A stretch of 64,000 bases of DNA from Diaphorobacter aerolatus (GTDB taxonomy: Bacteria > Pseudomonadota > Gammaproteobacteria > Burkholderiales > Burkholderiaceae_C), in the NCBI RefSeq assembly GCF_014489535.1, contig NZ_CP060783.1, positions 2,170,001 through 2,234,000 on the forward strand. The letters run 5' to 3'. The translations under genes were made by a program, and so were the position numbers. The notes beneath the pieces were generated by a model. That model was not told where the DNA came from. It saw only the letters and a program-made list of their open reading frames with translations, and searched no databases. Every line of letters starts with the position of its first letter. Position 1 is the first letter of the stretch. Of the stretch, positions 1 to 9,867 are shown one piece after another.

Positions 1-535
1 GCTTTTCCGCAAGCGGGTGGCTGGCGGGAAGCGCGGCCATGAAAGGCTCGTCATACAGCGGCGCAAGCGCCAGGCCGGTATCGGGGAAAGGCTCGGCCAT
101 GATGGCGCAGTCGATCTCACCGGTGCGCAGCATTTCCAGCAGCTTGGCGGTGAAGTTTTCCTGCAGCATGAGCGGCATCTGGGGCGTGCGTGCGATCGCG
201 TGGCGCACCAGTTCGGGCAGAAGATAGGGGCCGACGGTATAGATCACGCCCAGCGTGAGCGCACCTGCGAGCGGATCCTTGCCGCGCTTGGCGATTTCCT
301 TGATCGCTGCAGCCTGTTCAAGCACGCTTTGCGCCTGGCGGACGATCTGTTCACCCAAAGGCGTGACAGACACATCACCGGCACTGCGCTCGAACAGCTT
401 GATTTCCAGTTCGTCTTCCAGTTTTTTGACGGCGACAGACAAGGTCGGCTGCGAGACGTAGCACGCGTCGGCAGCGCGACCAAAGTGCTTCTCCCGGGCT
501 ACTGCGACGATATATTTGAGTTCTGTGAGGGTCAT
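1..535 (-). CDS. oxyR: OxyR-like LysR-family regulator (3' end beyond window)
   Basis: The visible 178 residues begin MTLTELKYIVAVAREKHFGR, a LysR winged-helix DNA-binding domain with the recognition helix near residues 28-47 (CYVSQPTLSVAVKKLEDEL). The start of the effector domain follows, with GVIYTVGPYLLP near residues 95-107, typical of OxyR proteins. OxyR senses hydrogen peroxide through a cysteine pair in the C-terminal half, which lies outside the window, so redox sensing cannot be confirmed. It lies downstream of recG on the same strand; oxyR and recG are also neighbours in Pseudomonas. The family is certain; the OxyR assignment is probable. Confidence 0.8.
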   Translation of the reverse strand, partial: MTLTELKYIVAVAREKHFGRAADACYVSQPTLSVAVKKLEDELEIKLFERSAGDVSVTPLGEQIVRQAQSVLEQAAAIKEIAKRGKDPLAGALTLGVIYTVGPYLLPELVRHAIARTPQMPLMLQENFTAKLLEMLRTGEIDCAIMAEPFPDTGLALAPLYDEPFMAALPASHPLAEK

Positions 536-781
536 GTGATTTCCTGCAAGGCCTTACAACATTTTGCACTGTGGCGTTGCCGACGGTATCGTGTGCATGC
601 ATTCCATGCAAACCGCAAAAACAATTGAGTGAGCACTAACAATTGAAATCCACGGGCTTTTGCATCTATCAGCACAGAAACAGCGCGCAACGCAGGCTAT
701 ATAAAAAGACTCGCGTCCCTTCCGAAAAATATCAACTTCATACAAGCACCTGAAATCCAAAACATCTGACTTGCAGACGGA
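536..781. other. intergenic spacer between recG and the OxyR-like gene
   Basis: These 246 bp are AT-richer than the flanking genes and should hold the promoter of the OxyR-like gene on the minus strand, since the gap is long for a simple operon. LysR-type genes are often autoregulated from such a region. I see no tRNA, repeat or clear terminator in it and did not assign a -35/-10 pair. Confidence 0.3.
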
Positions 782-2930
782 CTACGCTTTCAAAAAATCA
801 GATTTGCTACCCAGCCAGCGCGCCACATGGCGCTCCGACAACGCCGGATACTCATCCAGCATTTTTGGAGCAGCATTGCGAGCCCAACTCAGCAACTCAC
901 AATCGATAGACAAATCTGCAAATCGTAACAAAGTGTCACCAGATTGGCGCGCACCCAACAGTTCCCCCGGGCCCCGAATCTCCAGATCTCGCCGTGCTAT
1001 CTCGAAACCATCGTTGGTTTCGACCATTGCCTTGAGCCTTTCGCGGGCAGCGTTCGCCAAACGTCCGCTTTCACCTGTTGAATAAAGTAACACACATGCC
1101 GAGGCGGCGGCTCCTCTTCCGACGCGACCTCTGAGTTGATGCAATTGGGACAGGCCAAAACGCTCCGCATGCTCGATCACCATCAATGACGCATTGGGCA
1201 CGTCAACCCCGACTTCGATGACCGTCGTGCTGACAAGTACGCTGATGGTACCGCTCTTGAAACCTTCCATTACATATTTCTTTTCAACCGCCGCCATACG
1301 CGAATGCAATAGCCCCACCGACACTCCCGGCAGCGCCTCACTGAGTTCCAGGTGCGTGGCGGTGGCATTCGACAGGTCGAGCGCCTCGCTTTCCTCGATC
1401 AGCGGGCAAACCCAGTACACCTGACGACCGTCGGCTACCTGCGCTGCGATGCGCTCGATCACCTGATCCTTGCGGCTGTCGGAGATCACCTTGGTCACGA
1501 TCGGCGTGCGCCCCGGCGGAAGCTCGTCGATCGTGGAAACATCGAGATCAGCAAAGTAGCTCATCGCCAGCGTCCTAGGAATGGGAGTTGCACTCATCAT
1601 GAGCATGTGTGGTTCCATCCCCTGTGCCTGAAGCTTTTGCCGAAGCGCCAGGCGCTGGGCCACGCCGAAGCGATGTTGCTCGTCGATGACCGCAAGCGCC
1701 AGGTTGCTGAATTTCACCTGCTCTTGAATTACTGCATGTGTACCAACAACCAGTGCCGCCTCGCCACTCTCAACCATTGCGAGCATTTGCGTGCGCTCTT
1801 TTTTCTTCTGCCCTCCGGCAAGCCACGCGACGCGCTTGCCGCGCGCCGCGAGAATCGGCTCGATCCAGCCAATCAGCTTGGAAAAATGCTGTTCGGCGAG
1901 GATTTCCGTGGGCGCCATCAAAGCACATTGCCAGCCCGCATCCATGCAGATCGCGGCTGCCATGGCCGCAACCACAGTCTTTCCCGAGCCGACATCGCCC
2001 TGGAGCAGCCGGTGCATCGGCGTCGATCGCGCAAGGTCGGCAAAAATTTCTGCGCAGACGCGGCGCTGCGCGGCGGTCAGGTGAAACGGCAAAACGGCCT
2101 GAAGCTGCTCATGCAACGCACTCGAGTCCTGCGCAGGCTTGAGTGATGGGGCGCGCAAACGTGCGCGCTCTCTTTTTGCGGTGAGCTGTGAAAGTTGCTG
2201 TGCAAGCAACTCTTCGGCCTTCAGGCGCTGCCATGCGGGGTGCGTGTGATCCTCGAGCGTCGCCAGCGCCACGTCCGGCGTCGGGTGATGCAGGAAGAAC
2301 AGCGAGTCCTGGAGGCTCCAAAGCGGCTCCAGCCTCTTGGCCCCCGCAGTGCTACGGGAGCCGGTGGCAGGGCCTGCCCGATGGTCTCGGAAAGATCGGC
2401 CCGGCGCAGCCCGCCCGCGACCGCGCGGCGCAGATAGGCCTGGGGCAATTGCGCGACCGTCGGATAGACCGGCGTGAGCGCGGCTGGCAGCTCGCCGTCG
2501 GCCTTCTTGAACACCGGATGCAGCATCTGACGCCCCAGAAGCCGCCCTTGACCTCACCGCGCGCGCGAATGCGTTCGCCAACCGCCATGGTCTTCTGATG
2601 GGATGGATAAAAGCTGAAGAACCGCAGCTCACACTCGCCACTGCCGTCGTCAAGACGCACGACCAGTTGACGGCGCGGACGCATCTGCACCTCGCTGGAA
2701 ATCACCGCGCCTTCGATCTGCGCCGTCTCGCCATCGCGCGCATTGCGGATCGGTGTGATGCGTGTCTCGTCCTCATAGCGGTGCGGCAGATGCAGCGCCA
2801 GATCAATGTCGCGCACCAACCCGAGCTTGTGCAGCGCCTTTTGCGGCGCGCTCAGCGCAGCCTTTTTTCCGTCCGGCGGGGGAGACGCGCGTGCGGAATC
2901 GGATGAGGACGAGGAAGAGGAAGCCGGCAT
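782..2930 (-). CDS. recG: ATP-dependent DNA helicase RecG, two apparent frameshifts
   Basis: RecG remodels stalled replication forks and Holliday junctions. The N-terminal wedge/OB part runs from MPASSS through LRFFSFYPSHQKTMAVGERI. The helicase core has motif I GDVGSGKTVVA, DEQHRFG (DEAD-like box), MSATPIPRTLA and the QLRGRVGRG motif near the C-terminus. The protein is continuous only if the reading frame shifts twice: near 2531 (after GEVKGGFWG, resuming at MLHPVFKKADGE) and at the five-C run 2341-2345 (after PPAPVALRG, resuming at KRLEPLWSLQDSLFFLHHP). Each break is cured by one extra base. Either recG is a pseudogene or, more likely, the consensus lost two bases. Confidence 0.9.
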
Positions 2931-3221
2931 CTCGGCGAGCGCTGCGAATGGGACGGATGAAGGGACCGACGGGCCGAAAGGCTATCACGTCTGAGGCGTG
3001 ATCTTCATGATACGGCGCGCGGTATGCGGCCAACGGCGAAACAACTGCGCGGCAAATGCGGAAAAGCCGGTGAATTCCGCCTGGTCTTAGAATTCGCGGC
3101 TTGAAAGTATCTCGCGCGGCCCGGGTCGCGCGGGTCAGAAAGTCGCAGCCAGTTTCCTTTTTTGGAGTCGTTCAGGCCTGTCAAGCCCCGCTCTTGCGAG
3201 TTGAACGCTTCCCTGCCATCC
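2931..3221. other. divergent recG/queA intergenic region
   Basis: This 291-bp region separates the divergently transcribed recG and queA and must hold both promoters. I see no extra gene in it. The part nearest queA is open in several frames but lacks coding character. Confidence 0.3.
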
Positions 3222-4328
3222 ATGTCACAACCTTCGTCCGCAGCACCCCGTCGCGAATTCAGCTTGAGCGACTTCGATTTCGAACTCCCCGAATCCCTGA
3301 TCGCGCAGCACCCGGTCGCCGTGCGCAGTGCCTCGCGCCTTCTCGATGGCCGCAACGCCACGCCCGTGGACCGCATCTTCAACGGACTGCCCGAGCTGCT
3401 GCAGGCCGGCGATCTGCTGGTCTTCAACGACACCCGCGTGCTCAAGGCCCGGCTGTTCGGCGAGAAGCAAAGCGGCGGCAAGCTGGAAATACTGGTGGAG
3501 CGCGTGCTGCAAGGCAACGAAGTCGTGGCCCACATGCGCGTGAGCAAGAAACCGCTGGTCGGCGGTCGCATGCATCTGTGCGGCGGTCTTGGCGGCGGCG
3601 GCTTCGACGCCATACTGCTCGGTCGCTGGCCCGATGAAAACGGCCCGTTGTTCCATGTGGCCTTTCACGGACCGAACGGCGAGACTCCCTACGAACTGAT
3701 GGAAAGGCACGGTCACCTGCCGCTGCCGCCCTACATCGAACGCCAGCAGAACGGCGACACCGACCCCGACGAAGAGGAAGACAGCGAGCGTTACCAGACG
3801 GTCTTTGCTGCCAACCCCGGCGCGGTAGCGGCTCCGACCGCCGCCCTGCACTTTGACGATTCGGTGCTGCAACGCCTTCAGGAACGCGGTGTGGAACGCG
3901 CAAGCGTCACGCTTCACGTGGGCGCCGGCACCTTCCAGCCCGTCAAGACGGAAAGCCTCGCCGAGCACGTCATGCACAGCGAGTGGTATCACATACCGCT
4001 TGCCACACTCGCGGCGCTGGAGCGCTGCCGACAGCGCGGTGGCCGCATCGTCGCCGTCGGCACGACGACCGTGCGCACGCTCGAATCCTGGGCCCGCTCC
4101 GGCAACACCACGGGCGACACCAACATCTTCATCACGCCAGGCTACGAATACCGGATGGTGGACCTGCTGATCACCAATTTCCACCTGCCCAAGAGCACGC
4201 TGATGATGCTGGTGAGCGCGTTCGCCGGCTACGAGCACATCATGTCGCTCTACCAGCATGCGATCCGCCAGCAGTACCGATTCTTCAGCTACGGTGACTC
4301 GATGCTGCTGGCGCGCAAGCGCGATTGA
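3222..4328 (+). CDS. queA: tRNA preQ1(34) S-adenosylmethionine ribosyltransferase-isomerase QueA
   Basis: QueA transfers and isomerises the ribosyl group of S-adenosylmethionine onto preQ1 at the tRNA wobble position, making epoxyqueuosine. The 368-residue product has the family landmarks: LIAQHPV..RSASRLL near the N-terminus, GDLLVFNDTRVLKARLFG, RYQTVFAANPGAVAAPTAALHF in the middle, LHVGAGTFQPV, TTTVRTLES, and the C-terminal YRMVDLLITNFHLPKSTLMMLVSAF. The ATG before SQPSSAAPRR is chosen; an upstream in-frame ATG at 3162 would add 20 non-family residues. The gene is divergent from recG, an arrangement common in Burkholderiales, and is intact. Confidence 0.96.
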   Translation: MSQPSSAAPRREFSLSDFDFELPESLIAQHPVAVRSASRLLDGRNATPVDRIFNGLPELLQAGDLLVFNDTRVLKARLFGEKQSGGKLEILVERVLQGNEVVAHMRVSKKPLVGGRMHLCGGLGGGGFDAILLGRWPDENGPLFHVAFHGPNGETPYELMERHGHLPLPPYIERQQNGDTDPDEEEDSERYQTVFAANPGAVAAPTAALHFDDSVLQRLQERGVERASVTLHVGAGTFQPVKTESLAEHVMHSEWYHIPLATLAALERCRQRGGRIVAVGTTTVRTLESWARSGNTTGDTNIFITPGYEYRMVDLLITNFHLPKSTLMMLVSAFAGYEHIMSLYQHAIRQQYRFFSYGDSMLLARKRD

Positions 4329-4355
4329 CGACGTTCGTGGGCTGTTCACCGGGCC

Positions 4356-5195
4356 CTAACGTTGCGCGGCGATGGGCTCCAGACCCGTGGCCTCGATGGT
4401 CTTGCGCGCGGCGGGCGATGTGTAGAACCTGAGCAGCGACTCCAGGCCCTTCGCATTGGTCGAGGTTGTGGCCACGCCTGCCGAGAAGATCGTGTACTGC
4501 TGGACCGATTCGGGAATCTTGCCCACGAACGAGGTGCCTTCTATCGGCAGCAATTCGCTGACCTGCTGCAGCCCGATCTCGGCCTCGCCACGCGCGACGA
4601 TGGTGCCGACGCGTTCGGTCAGGATCTTGCGGCTCTTGGGCATGACCTGATCGTGGATGCCGAGCTTTCTGAGCATCGCCGATTCGTAGTACGTGCCGCT
4701 CGCACTTGCGGAATACGCAATGCTTTTCGCGTTGAGCAGCACCTGCCTGAATTTTTCCTCGCTGCTGATGTCGGGCACCGGCGCGCCCTTCTTCACCGAC
4801 AGGCCAATCGCCGAGCGCACCAGATCGACCTGCGATCCCGGGCGCACATAGGTTTGCTCCACCAGTTTGTCGAGCGCCGGACGCGCCAGAATCACCACGT
4901 CCGCGACCTCGCCCTTTTCAAGCCGGTTGGGAATCGACGTGGGCGATGCGCCCATCGAGGAGCCGAGCGCCGTCTCGACGCGGGTGCCCGTGGCCTGGGT
5001 GAATTCCGGCGCAAGGCGCTGATGCGCCTCTGCAAAACCGCCGGAGGTCATCACGCGGACCGCCTCAGCAGCGCCGCCATCGGTGACCGGCGAGGTCGGC
5101 GTTTGCGCGCAACCCGCCGCCAGCAACGCGGCGGCCAGCAGCCACGCGCGGCGGCCAAGTGTGAATTGCGTAGTGATTGACACGGCTTGGGGCAT
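4356..5195 (-). CDS. periplasmic solute-binding lipoprotein, ModA-like
   Basis: A 279-residue lipoprotein: charged start, hydrophobic segment RRAWLLAAALLAAGC with lipobox Cys near residue 29, then a type II periplasmic-binding fold. Landmarks are RVMTSGGFAEAHQRLAPEF, GEVADVVILARPALDKL and GIHDQVMPKSRKILTERVG, as in molybdate-binding-protein-like paralogues. No permease or ATPase gene is next to it, so the substrate is unknown; molybdate itself is doubtful because such stand-alone proteins are often only ModA-like. The start is supported by AGGAG about 10 nt upstream. Convergent with queA with a 27-bp gap. Confidence 0.75.
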   Translation of the reverse strand: MPQAVSITTQFTLGRRAWLLAAALLAAGCAQTPTSPVTDGGAAEAVRVMTSGGFAEAHQRLAPEFTQATGTRVETALGSSMGASPTSIPNRLEKGEVADVVILARPALDKLVEQTYVRPGSQVDLVRSAIGLSVKKGAPVPDISSEEKFRQVLLNAKSIAYSASASGTYYESAMLRKLGIHDQVMPKSRKILTERVGTIVARGEAEIGLQQVSELLPIEGTSFVGKIPESVQQYTIFSAGVATTSTNAKGLESLLRFYTSPAARKTIEATGLEPIAAQR

Positions 5196-5403
5196 TGTTT
5201 TGGTCTCCTGGAATGTGCCTGCATTCGGGCAGGTGATTTGAGTATGCGCGCGCCTGTGCCTGCGCCAAACTGCCAGTGTGAAAGCAGTTGTCAGTCGGCG
5301 CGGCGCGCGTCCAGCGCAAATGCGATTGCATTTTTATAATCGACCGCAAGCCTATGGCCCTGGTCCCCGCCGTTGATACACACCCTTTTGTCGCTACCCC
5401 TGG

Positions 5404-6330
5404 GTGGCATTCATTTGTGCCCAAGTCCACCGACAGCGAATCGTCGCCCGTTTCAGCGTACCGCGTTGCCCCTCGGCGCTCACCGGAATCGTTCTCACGA
5501 TTGCCGCCACGGCGGCGTTTTCGGTGCTCGACGCAGGCTCGAAATACGTCGGCTCGCTCGTGCCCATCTTCATGGCGCTGTGGCTGCGCTACAGCCTGCA
5601 AAGCATCTTCACGATCGGTTTTGCCACGAGCCGCTGGGGCACCGCCATCTTTCGCACCAGGCACTGGCGCTTTCAACTCGCGCGCGGGATGTTGTTCTGT
5701 CTGAGCAATGCCTGCGCGATGATGAGTCTGCGCTATCTGCCGCTGGCCGAATTCACCGCCATCATCGCGATGACGCCGATTGCGATGACGCTGGTCGCGG
5801 CGCTGTGGCTCAAGCAACCGGTGAGCCGGCTGCGCTGGCTGCTGGTGTTCGTGGGCTTTGCGGGCACTCTGGTGATCATTCGGCCCGGTGGCGAGGGCTT
5901 CTCGTTCGGCGCACTGTTCTGGCCTCTGCTGCAATTGCTCGCCAACACCACCTACCAGATCGTGAGCAGCGAAATGGCCGGCCGCGAACGCCCCGAGACC
6001 ACGCAGATCTATACCAGCCTGCTCGCGTTTTCACTGACCACGCTGCTCCTGCCGTGGACCTGGAGCGCGAGCATGACGCCCGCGCTGTGGCTCGGAACGC
6101 TTGCGATGGGGCTGGGCAGCGCGGTGGGCCATCTGCTGCTGCTCAAGGCGTATGAATACGCGCGCCCCGCTACGATCACGCCATTTCTCTACAGCCAGAT
6201 TCCGTTTGCGCTGTGCGCGGGCTGGTTCATGTACGGCCACATTCCCGATCAATGGGCCGTGGCCGGCATGGTGACGATTGCGGTGGGCGGCATGCTCAGC
6301 GTCTGGCTCTCGGTGCGTGAGTCACGCTGA
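5404..6330 (+). CDS. EamA/DMT-family membrane transporter
   Basis: About 308 residues with roughly ten hydrophobic segments in two homologous EamA halves, the first starting GIVLTIAATAAFSVLDAGSK and the second around PLLQLLANTTYQIVSSEMAG. Drug/metabolite exporters of this family move amino acids, metabolites or drugs across the inner membrane; the substrate cannot be read from the sequence. The start is uncertain: GTG at 5404 is used because no better in-frame start with a ribosome-binding site is visible, and the real start could lie closer to the first membrane segment. It ends 20 bp before the convergent HdeD-like gene. Confidence 0.8.
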   Translation: MAFICAQVHRQRIVARFSVPRCPSALTGIVLTIAATAAFSVLDAGSKYVGSLVPIFMALWLRYSLQSIFTIGFATSRWGTAIFRTRHWRFQLARGMLFCLSNACAMMSLRYLPLAEFTAIIAMTPIAMTLVAALWLKQPVSRLRWLLVFVGFAGTLVIIRPGGEGFSFGALFWPLLQLLANTTYQIVSSEMAGRERPETTQIYTSLLAFSLTTLLLPWTWSASMTPALWLGTLAMGLGSAVGHLLLLKAYEYARPATITPFLYSQIPFALCAGWFMYGHIPDQWAVAGMVTIAVGGMLSVWLSVRESR

Positions 6331-6350
6331 GCGGCGAAGCGCCCTGCTTG

Positions 6351-6935
6351 TCAAGCGGACGGCGAGAGCTTGCGCATCTTGAACGCGGCCCAGATCTGCA
6401 ATGCGCCATAAAACAGCGCACCAACGGCGATCCAGATCGCGCCGACGAACACGCCCGCAAGCGGCGCCATCACGAGCATCACGCCGAGGATGATGCCGAG
6501 CAGACCGCTGAGAATCAGCATCCATTCGTTGTCGATTTCCTTGCGCACGCGTATCGCCCAGATGATGCGCATGACGCCCGAGACCACGAACCAGATACCC
6601 ATCACCGCCGCGATGCTCGTTGCCATCGACAACGGGTTCATCAACGCCAGCACACCGAAGATGATGGAGATGACCGCATAGAGAATCATCCAGCCGCGAT
6701 TGACGCCCGCGTTCTTGCCGAACGCGCCGATCAGGCCCGTGATGCCTTCGGCCAGCGCGAGCAGACCGATGGCCCAGGTAAGGCCAGCGCCCGCAGCGAG
6801 CGGATTGATCACGCCCATGATGCCGAACAGCACCGAGAAGATGCCAAACAGCAGGACTACCCACCAGCTGCGACCCACGGTGTCGCGCAGAAAGTTCGAG
6901 CCCATGGGGCTGCGTGGATCGGGTTGCGTTGACAT
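6351..6935 (-). CDS. HdeD-like (DUF308) membrane protein
   Basis: 194 residues with six predicted membrane segments in three repeated hairpins, e.g. WWVVLLFGIFSVLFGIMGVI, GWMILYAVISIIFGVLALM and WMLILSGLLGIILGVMLVMA. This repeated helix pair with glycines is the DUF308/HdeD pattern. E. coli HdeD contributes to acid resistance at high density; that role is not shown here. The ATG at 6935 has a good upstream GGAAGG. A single-gene unit flanked by convergent and divergent neighbours. Confidence 0.85.
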   Translation of the reverse strand: MSTQPDPRSPMGSNFLRDTVGRSWWVVLLFGIFSVLFGIMGVINPLAAGAGLTWAIGLLALAEGITGLIGAFGKNAGVNRGWMILYAVISIIFGVLALMNPLSMATSIAAVMGIWFVVSGVMRIIWAIRVRKEIDNEWMLILSGLLGIILGVMLVMAPLAGVFVGAIWIAVGALFYGALQIWAAFKMRKLSPSA

Positions 6936-7039
6936 ATCGTGCCTTCCAGTTTCAGGAGATGAATCTGCTTTGATTATGAAAGCTCATGCGCCGCAGGTCT
7001 ATCGGCCAAGACCTACGAAACACCGGGCCCGCAGCGGCC

Positions 7040-8644
7040 TCAGAAGCCCACGGCCATGCCATCCTTGCGCGGATCGGAGCCCGCGACATAGCAATCGCCA
7101 TCCCGCAGGATCAACTGCGCACCACCGAACGCGAACACACCGTTTCCTTCTTCCACGGTAATCTCGTGGCCACGCGCGCGCAGCTCGGCAAGCACATGGG
7201 TGTCGAATGCGGGCTCGACGGCGACCTGCTTGCCACCGGTGACGCGCCAGCGCGGCGCATCGGCCGCGGCCTGCGGGTTCTGGCCATAGCGCAGCACGCG
7301 AAGCGCCATCTGCAGATGGCCTTGCGACTGCATCGGCCCACCCATCACGCCAAATGCCATCTGCGGCGTGCCGTCGGCATGCATGGCGAACGCGGGAATG
7401 ATGGTGTGCGAGGGACGCTTGTTCGGCCCCACTTCATTGGCGTGACCAGTTTGCGTGGTGAAGCCGCAGCCGCGGTTCTGCAGGCTGATGCCCGTGCCCG
7501 GCACGACCACGCCGGAGCCGAAGCCCATGTAGTTGGACTGGATGAACGAGACCATCATGCCGCTTTCGTCCGCGGCTGCGAGGTAGACCGTGCCGCCGCG
7601 CCGGGGCGCGCCGTAGTCCGGGTCACCGGCCTGCTTCAGATCGATGAGGCTGGCGCGTTCACGCAGATAGCCGCGATCGAGCAGTTCCTCCTGCGGCTTC
7701 ACGCGCATGTAGTCCATGTCGGCGTTGTATTCGTGCAGATCGGCCAGCGCGAGCTTCATCGCCTCGATCTGTAGATGCACCGTGTCCGCGCTGTCCAGCG
7801 GCTGAGCGCCGATGCCCAGCTCGTCGAGCATGCCGAGCGCCATCAGCGCAGCGATGCCCTGACCATTCGGCGGAATTTCATGGATCACCGAATCGCCAAA
7901 CTTCTGCGACACCGTGCCCACCCAATCGGCCTTGTGCGCGGCCAGATCATCGACGGTCATCACGCCGCCGTTGGCTTGAGAGTGCGCGGCCATTTTCTCG
8001 GCCAATTCGCCGCGATAGAACGCCTCGCCCCTGGTGCGCGCGATCAACTCGAGTGTGCGCGCATGCGCCTCGCTCTTGAAAATTTCTCCGGCGCGCAGGG
8101 CGTGCCCATTGGGCATGAAGCACTCGGCAAAGCCGGGCTCTGCACCGAGCTTTTGCGCGGCCAGTTCCCACAGCGTGGCGATCACGGGCGAGACCGGAAA
8201 GCCGTTGCGCGCATAGTCGATTGCCGGTTGCGCCACCTGCTCAAGAGGCAGCTTGCCGAAGCGGCGCGAGAGTTCCACCCACGCGGACACCGCGCCCGGC
8301 ACCGTCACCGCGTTCCAGCCCTTTTCGGGAATGCCGCCAAACCGCCTGAAATACTCGGGCGTCCATGCTGCGGGCGAGCGGCCCGAGGCGTTCAGGCCAT
8401 GCAGCTCCTTGCCGTCCCACAGGATTGCGAATCCGTCACTGCCAATGCCGCAGCCCGAAGGCTCGACAACGGTCAGCGTCATCGCCGCGGCGATGGCGGC
8501 ATCCACCGCATTGCCGCCCGCGAGCAGCATGCGCAGACCGGCCTGCGCGGCCAGCGGCTGCGAGGTGCTGACCACGTTGCGGCTCAGCACCGAGGAACGA
8601 TGCGAGGCATAGGGCAGCGCCCAGTCCTTGATGGTGGTAGTCAT
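7040..8644 (-). CDS. gamma-glutamyltransferase family protein
   Basis: 534-residue Ntn-hydrolase of the gamma-glutamyltranspeptidase family. The N-terminal part has AGGNAVDAAIAAAMTLTVVEP, and autocleavage before the nucleophile Thr is expected in GAPRRGGTVYLAAADE. GSGVVVPGTGISLQNRG and the C-terminal DPRKDGMAVGF are also typical. There is no obvious signal peptide, so a cytoplasmic hydrolase or acylase-like role, rather than periplasmic glutathione breakdown, is possible. The ATG at 8644 is chosen over one 22 codons upstream because GAGG lies just before it. It starts 13 bp after the stop of the Bug-type binding protein gene, so the two are probably cotranscribed. Confidence 0.85.
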   Translation of the reverse strand: MTTTIKDWALPYASHRSSVLSRNVVSTSQPLAAQAGLRMLLAGGNAVDAAIAAAMTLTVVEPSGCGIGSDGFAILWDGKELHGLNASGRSPAAWTPEYFRRFGGIPEKGWNAVTVPGAVSAWVELSRRFGKLPLEQVAQPAIDYARNGFPVSPVIATLWELAAQKLGAEPGFAECFMPNGHALRAGEIFKSEAHARTLELIARTRGEAFYRGELAEKMAAHSQANGGVMTVDDLAAHKADWVGTVSQKFGDSVIHEIPPNGQGIAALMALGMLDELGIGAQPLDSADTVHLQIEAMKLALADLHEYNADMDYMRVKPQEELLDRGYLRERASLIDLKQAGDPDYGAPRRGGTVYLAAADESGMMVSFIQSNYMGFGSGVVVPGTGISLQNRGCGFTTQTGHANEVGPNKRPSHTIIPAFAMHADGTPQMAFGVMGGPMQSQGHLQMALRVLRYGQNPQAAADAPRWRVTGGKQVAVEPAFDTHVLAELRARGHEITVEEGNGVFAFGGAQLILRDGDCYVAGSDPRKDGMAVGF

Positions 8645-8657
8645 GTCGTTTGCCTCC

Positions 8658-9698
8658 TCAGTCGAGCGTGATGTTGTTGTCCTTGATGATCCTGGCCCAG
8701 CGTGCGCCATCGGCCTTCACCATCGCCTGGAACTGCGCAGGTGTGCCGGCCTTCGCAGGTTCCGCGCCGAGCTTGGCGAGCGCACTTGCCACCTCGGGGT
8801 TCTGCACAGCCTTGTTGAAGGCCGCATTCACCTTGGCGACCAGTTCCGGCTTCATGCCCGCAGGGCCGTAGACGCCGAACCAGGTCACCGATGAATAACC
8901 CGGCAGACCGGATTCGGCAATCGTCGGCAAATCGGGCGCGAGCGCGCTGCGCTGCAGGCTGGTGACGGCCAGCGCCTTGAGGCGACCACTGGCCACGTGC
9001 GGCATGCCCGTGGGAATCGAATCGAACAGCAGATGCACCTGCCCGGCCGCGAGATCGGTGATCGATTGGGCCGTGCCCTTGTACGGCACGTGCGTGAGCT
9101 TCACGCCTGCGCGCGCCGCGAATTCGAGCGCGTTCAGATGCACGATGGTGCCGTTGCCGCTGCTCGCATAGTTGAGCCTGCCCGGATTGGCCTTGGCATA
9201 GGCAATCAGCTCCTGCACGTTCTTGACGGGCAGCGATGGCGTCACCAGCAGCACGCTCGCGGCGTCGGCCATGTGCGCAATCGGTGTGAAATCCTGATCG
9301 ACCTTGTACGACAGACGCGGCATGAGGTGCGGCGAGATCGCATGCGTGCTGCTCGTCGTGAACAGCAGCGTATAGCCATCGGGCGCCGCCTTGACCGCTT
9401 CCGCCGCGCCAATCGTGCCGCCTGCGCCGGGCTTGTTGTCGACGACGAACTGCTGGCCGAGTTCCTGCGACACGCGCTGAGCGATCACGCGCGAAATCAG
9501 GTCGGTGGCACCGCTTGCGGGAAAGGGAACCACCAGGCGCACCGGCTTGTTCGGCCACGCATCAGTCGCGGCATCCGCATGGGCCAGCGTGCCGGTGCAC
9601 AGGCCCGCGAGCAGCAACGCGCCGATCACGGCCCTGCGCCCCGGAAGCAGCGCAAGCGCGCTTCGATCATGATTCCTGGCAGCGTCAATCTGGTTCAT
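8658..9698 (-). CDS. Bug-family tripartite tricarboxylate transporter substrate-binding protein
   Basis: 346 residues with a signal peptide (AVIGALLLAGLCTGTLAHADA) and the Bug/TctC signatures: WPNKPVRLVVPFPASGATD, GQQFVVDNKPGAGGTIGA, DGYTLLFTTSST, LTHVPYKGTAQSITDLAAGQ and LPTIAESGLPGY. Bug proteins bind small carboxylates or amides in the periplasm and are very abundant in Bordetella- and Comamonas-like bacteria. No membrane partner genes are adjacent. Expressed with the gamma-glutamyltransferase gene downstream; the ligand may be a substrate or product of that enzyme (inference). Confidence 0.92.
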   Translation of the reverse strand: MNQIDAARNHDRSALALLPGRRAVIGALLLAGLCTGTLAHADAATDAWPNKPVRLVVPFPASGATDLISRVIAQRVSQELGQQFVVDNKPGAGGTIGAAEAVKAAPDGYTLLFTTSSTHAISPHLMPRLSYKVDQDFTPIAHMADAASVLLVTPSLPVKNVQELIAYAKANPGRLNYASSGNGTIVHLNALEFAARAGVKLTHVPYKGTAQSITDLAAGQVHLLFDSIPTGMPHVASGRLKALAVTSLQRSALAPDLPTIAESGLPGYSSVTWFGVYGPAGMKPELVAKVNAAFNKAVQNPEVASALAKLGAEPAKAGTPAQFQAMVKADGARWARIIKDNNITLD

Positions 9699-9867
9699 GG
9701 TTGCCCTCGCGTCGATGGGGAAAAGAAAGAGACAAGAAGGTCTATCTTATGCAGCGCGTGTGCCCACGACCATCAGAAATTCAGCAAACGACCTTTACCC
9801 GATTGGCAATGCTTCACAATGGCCCTGACCAAACCGGCAACGCAACACTTCCAACCGCGAGACTCGC

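Noticed and set aside
3225..4349. Long open frame on the strand opposite queA
   Set aside because: A typical high-GC mirror frame of a clearly real gene; no family features.
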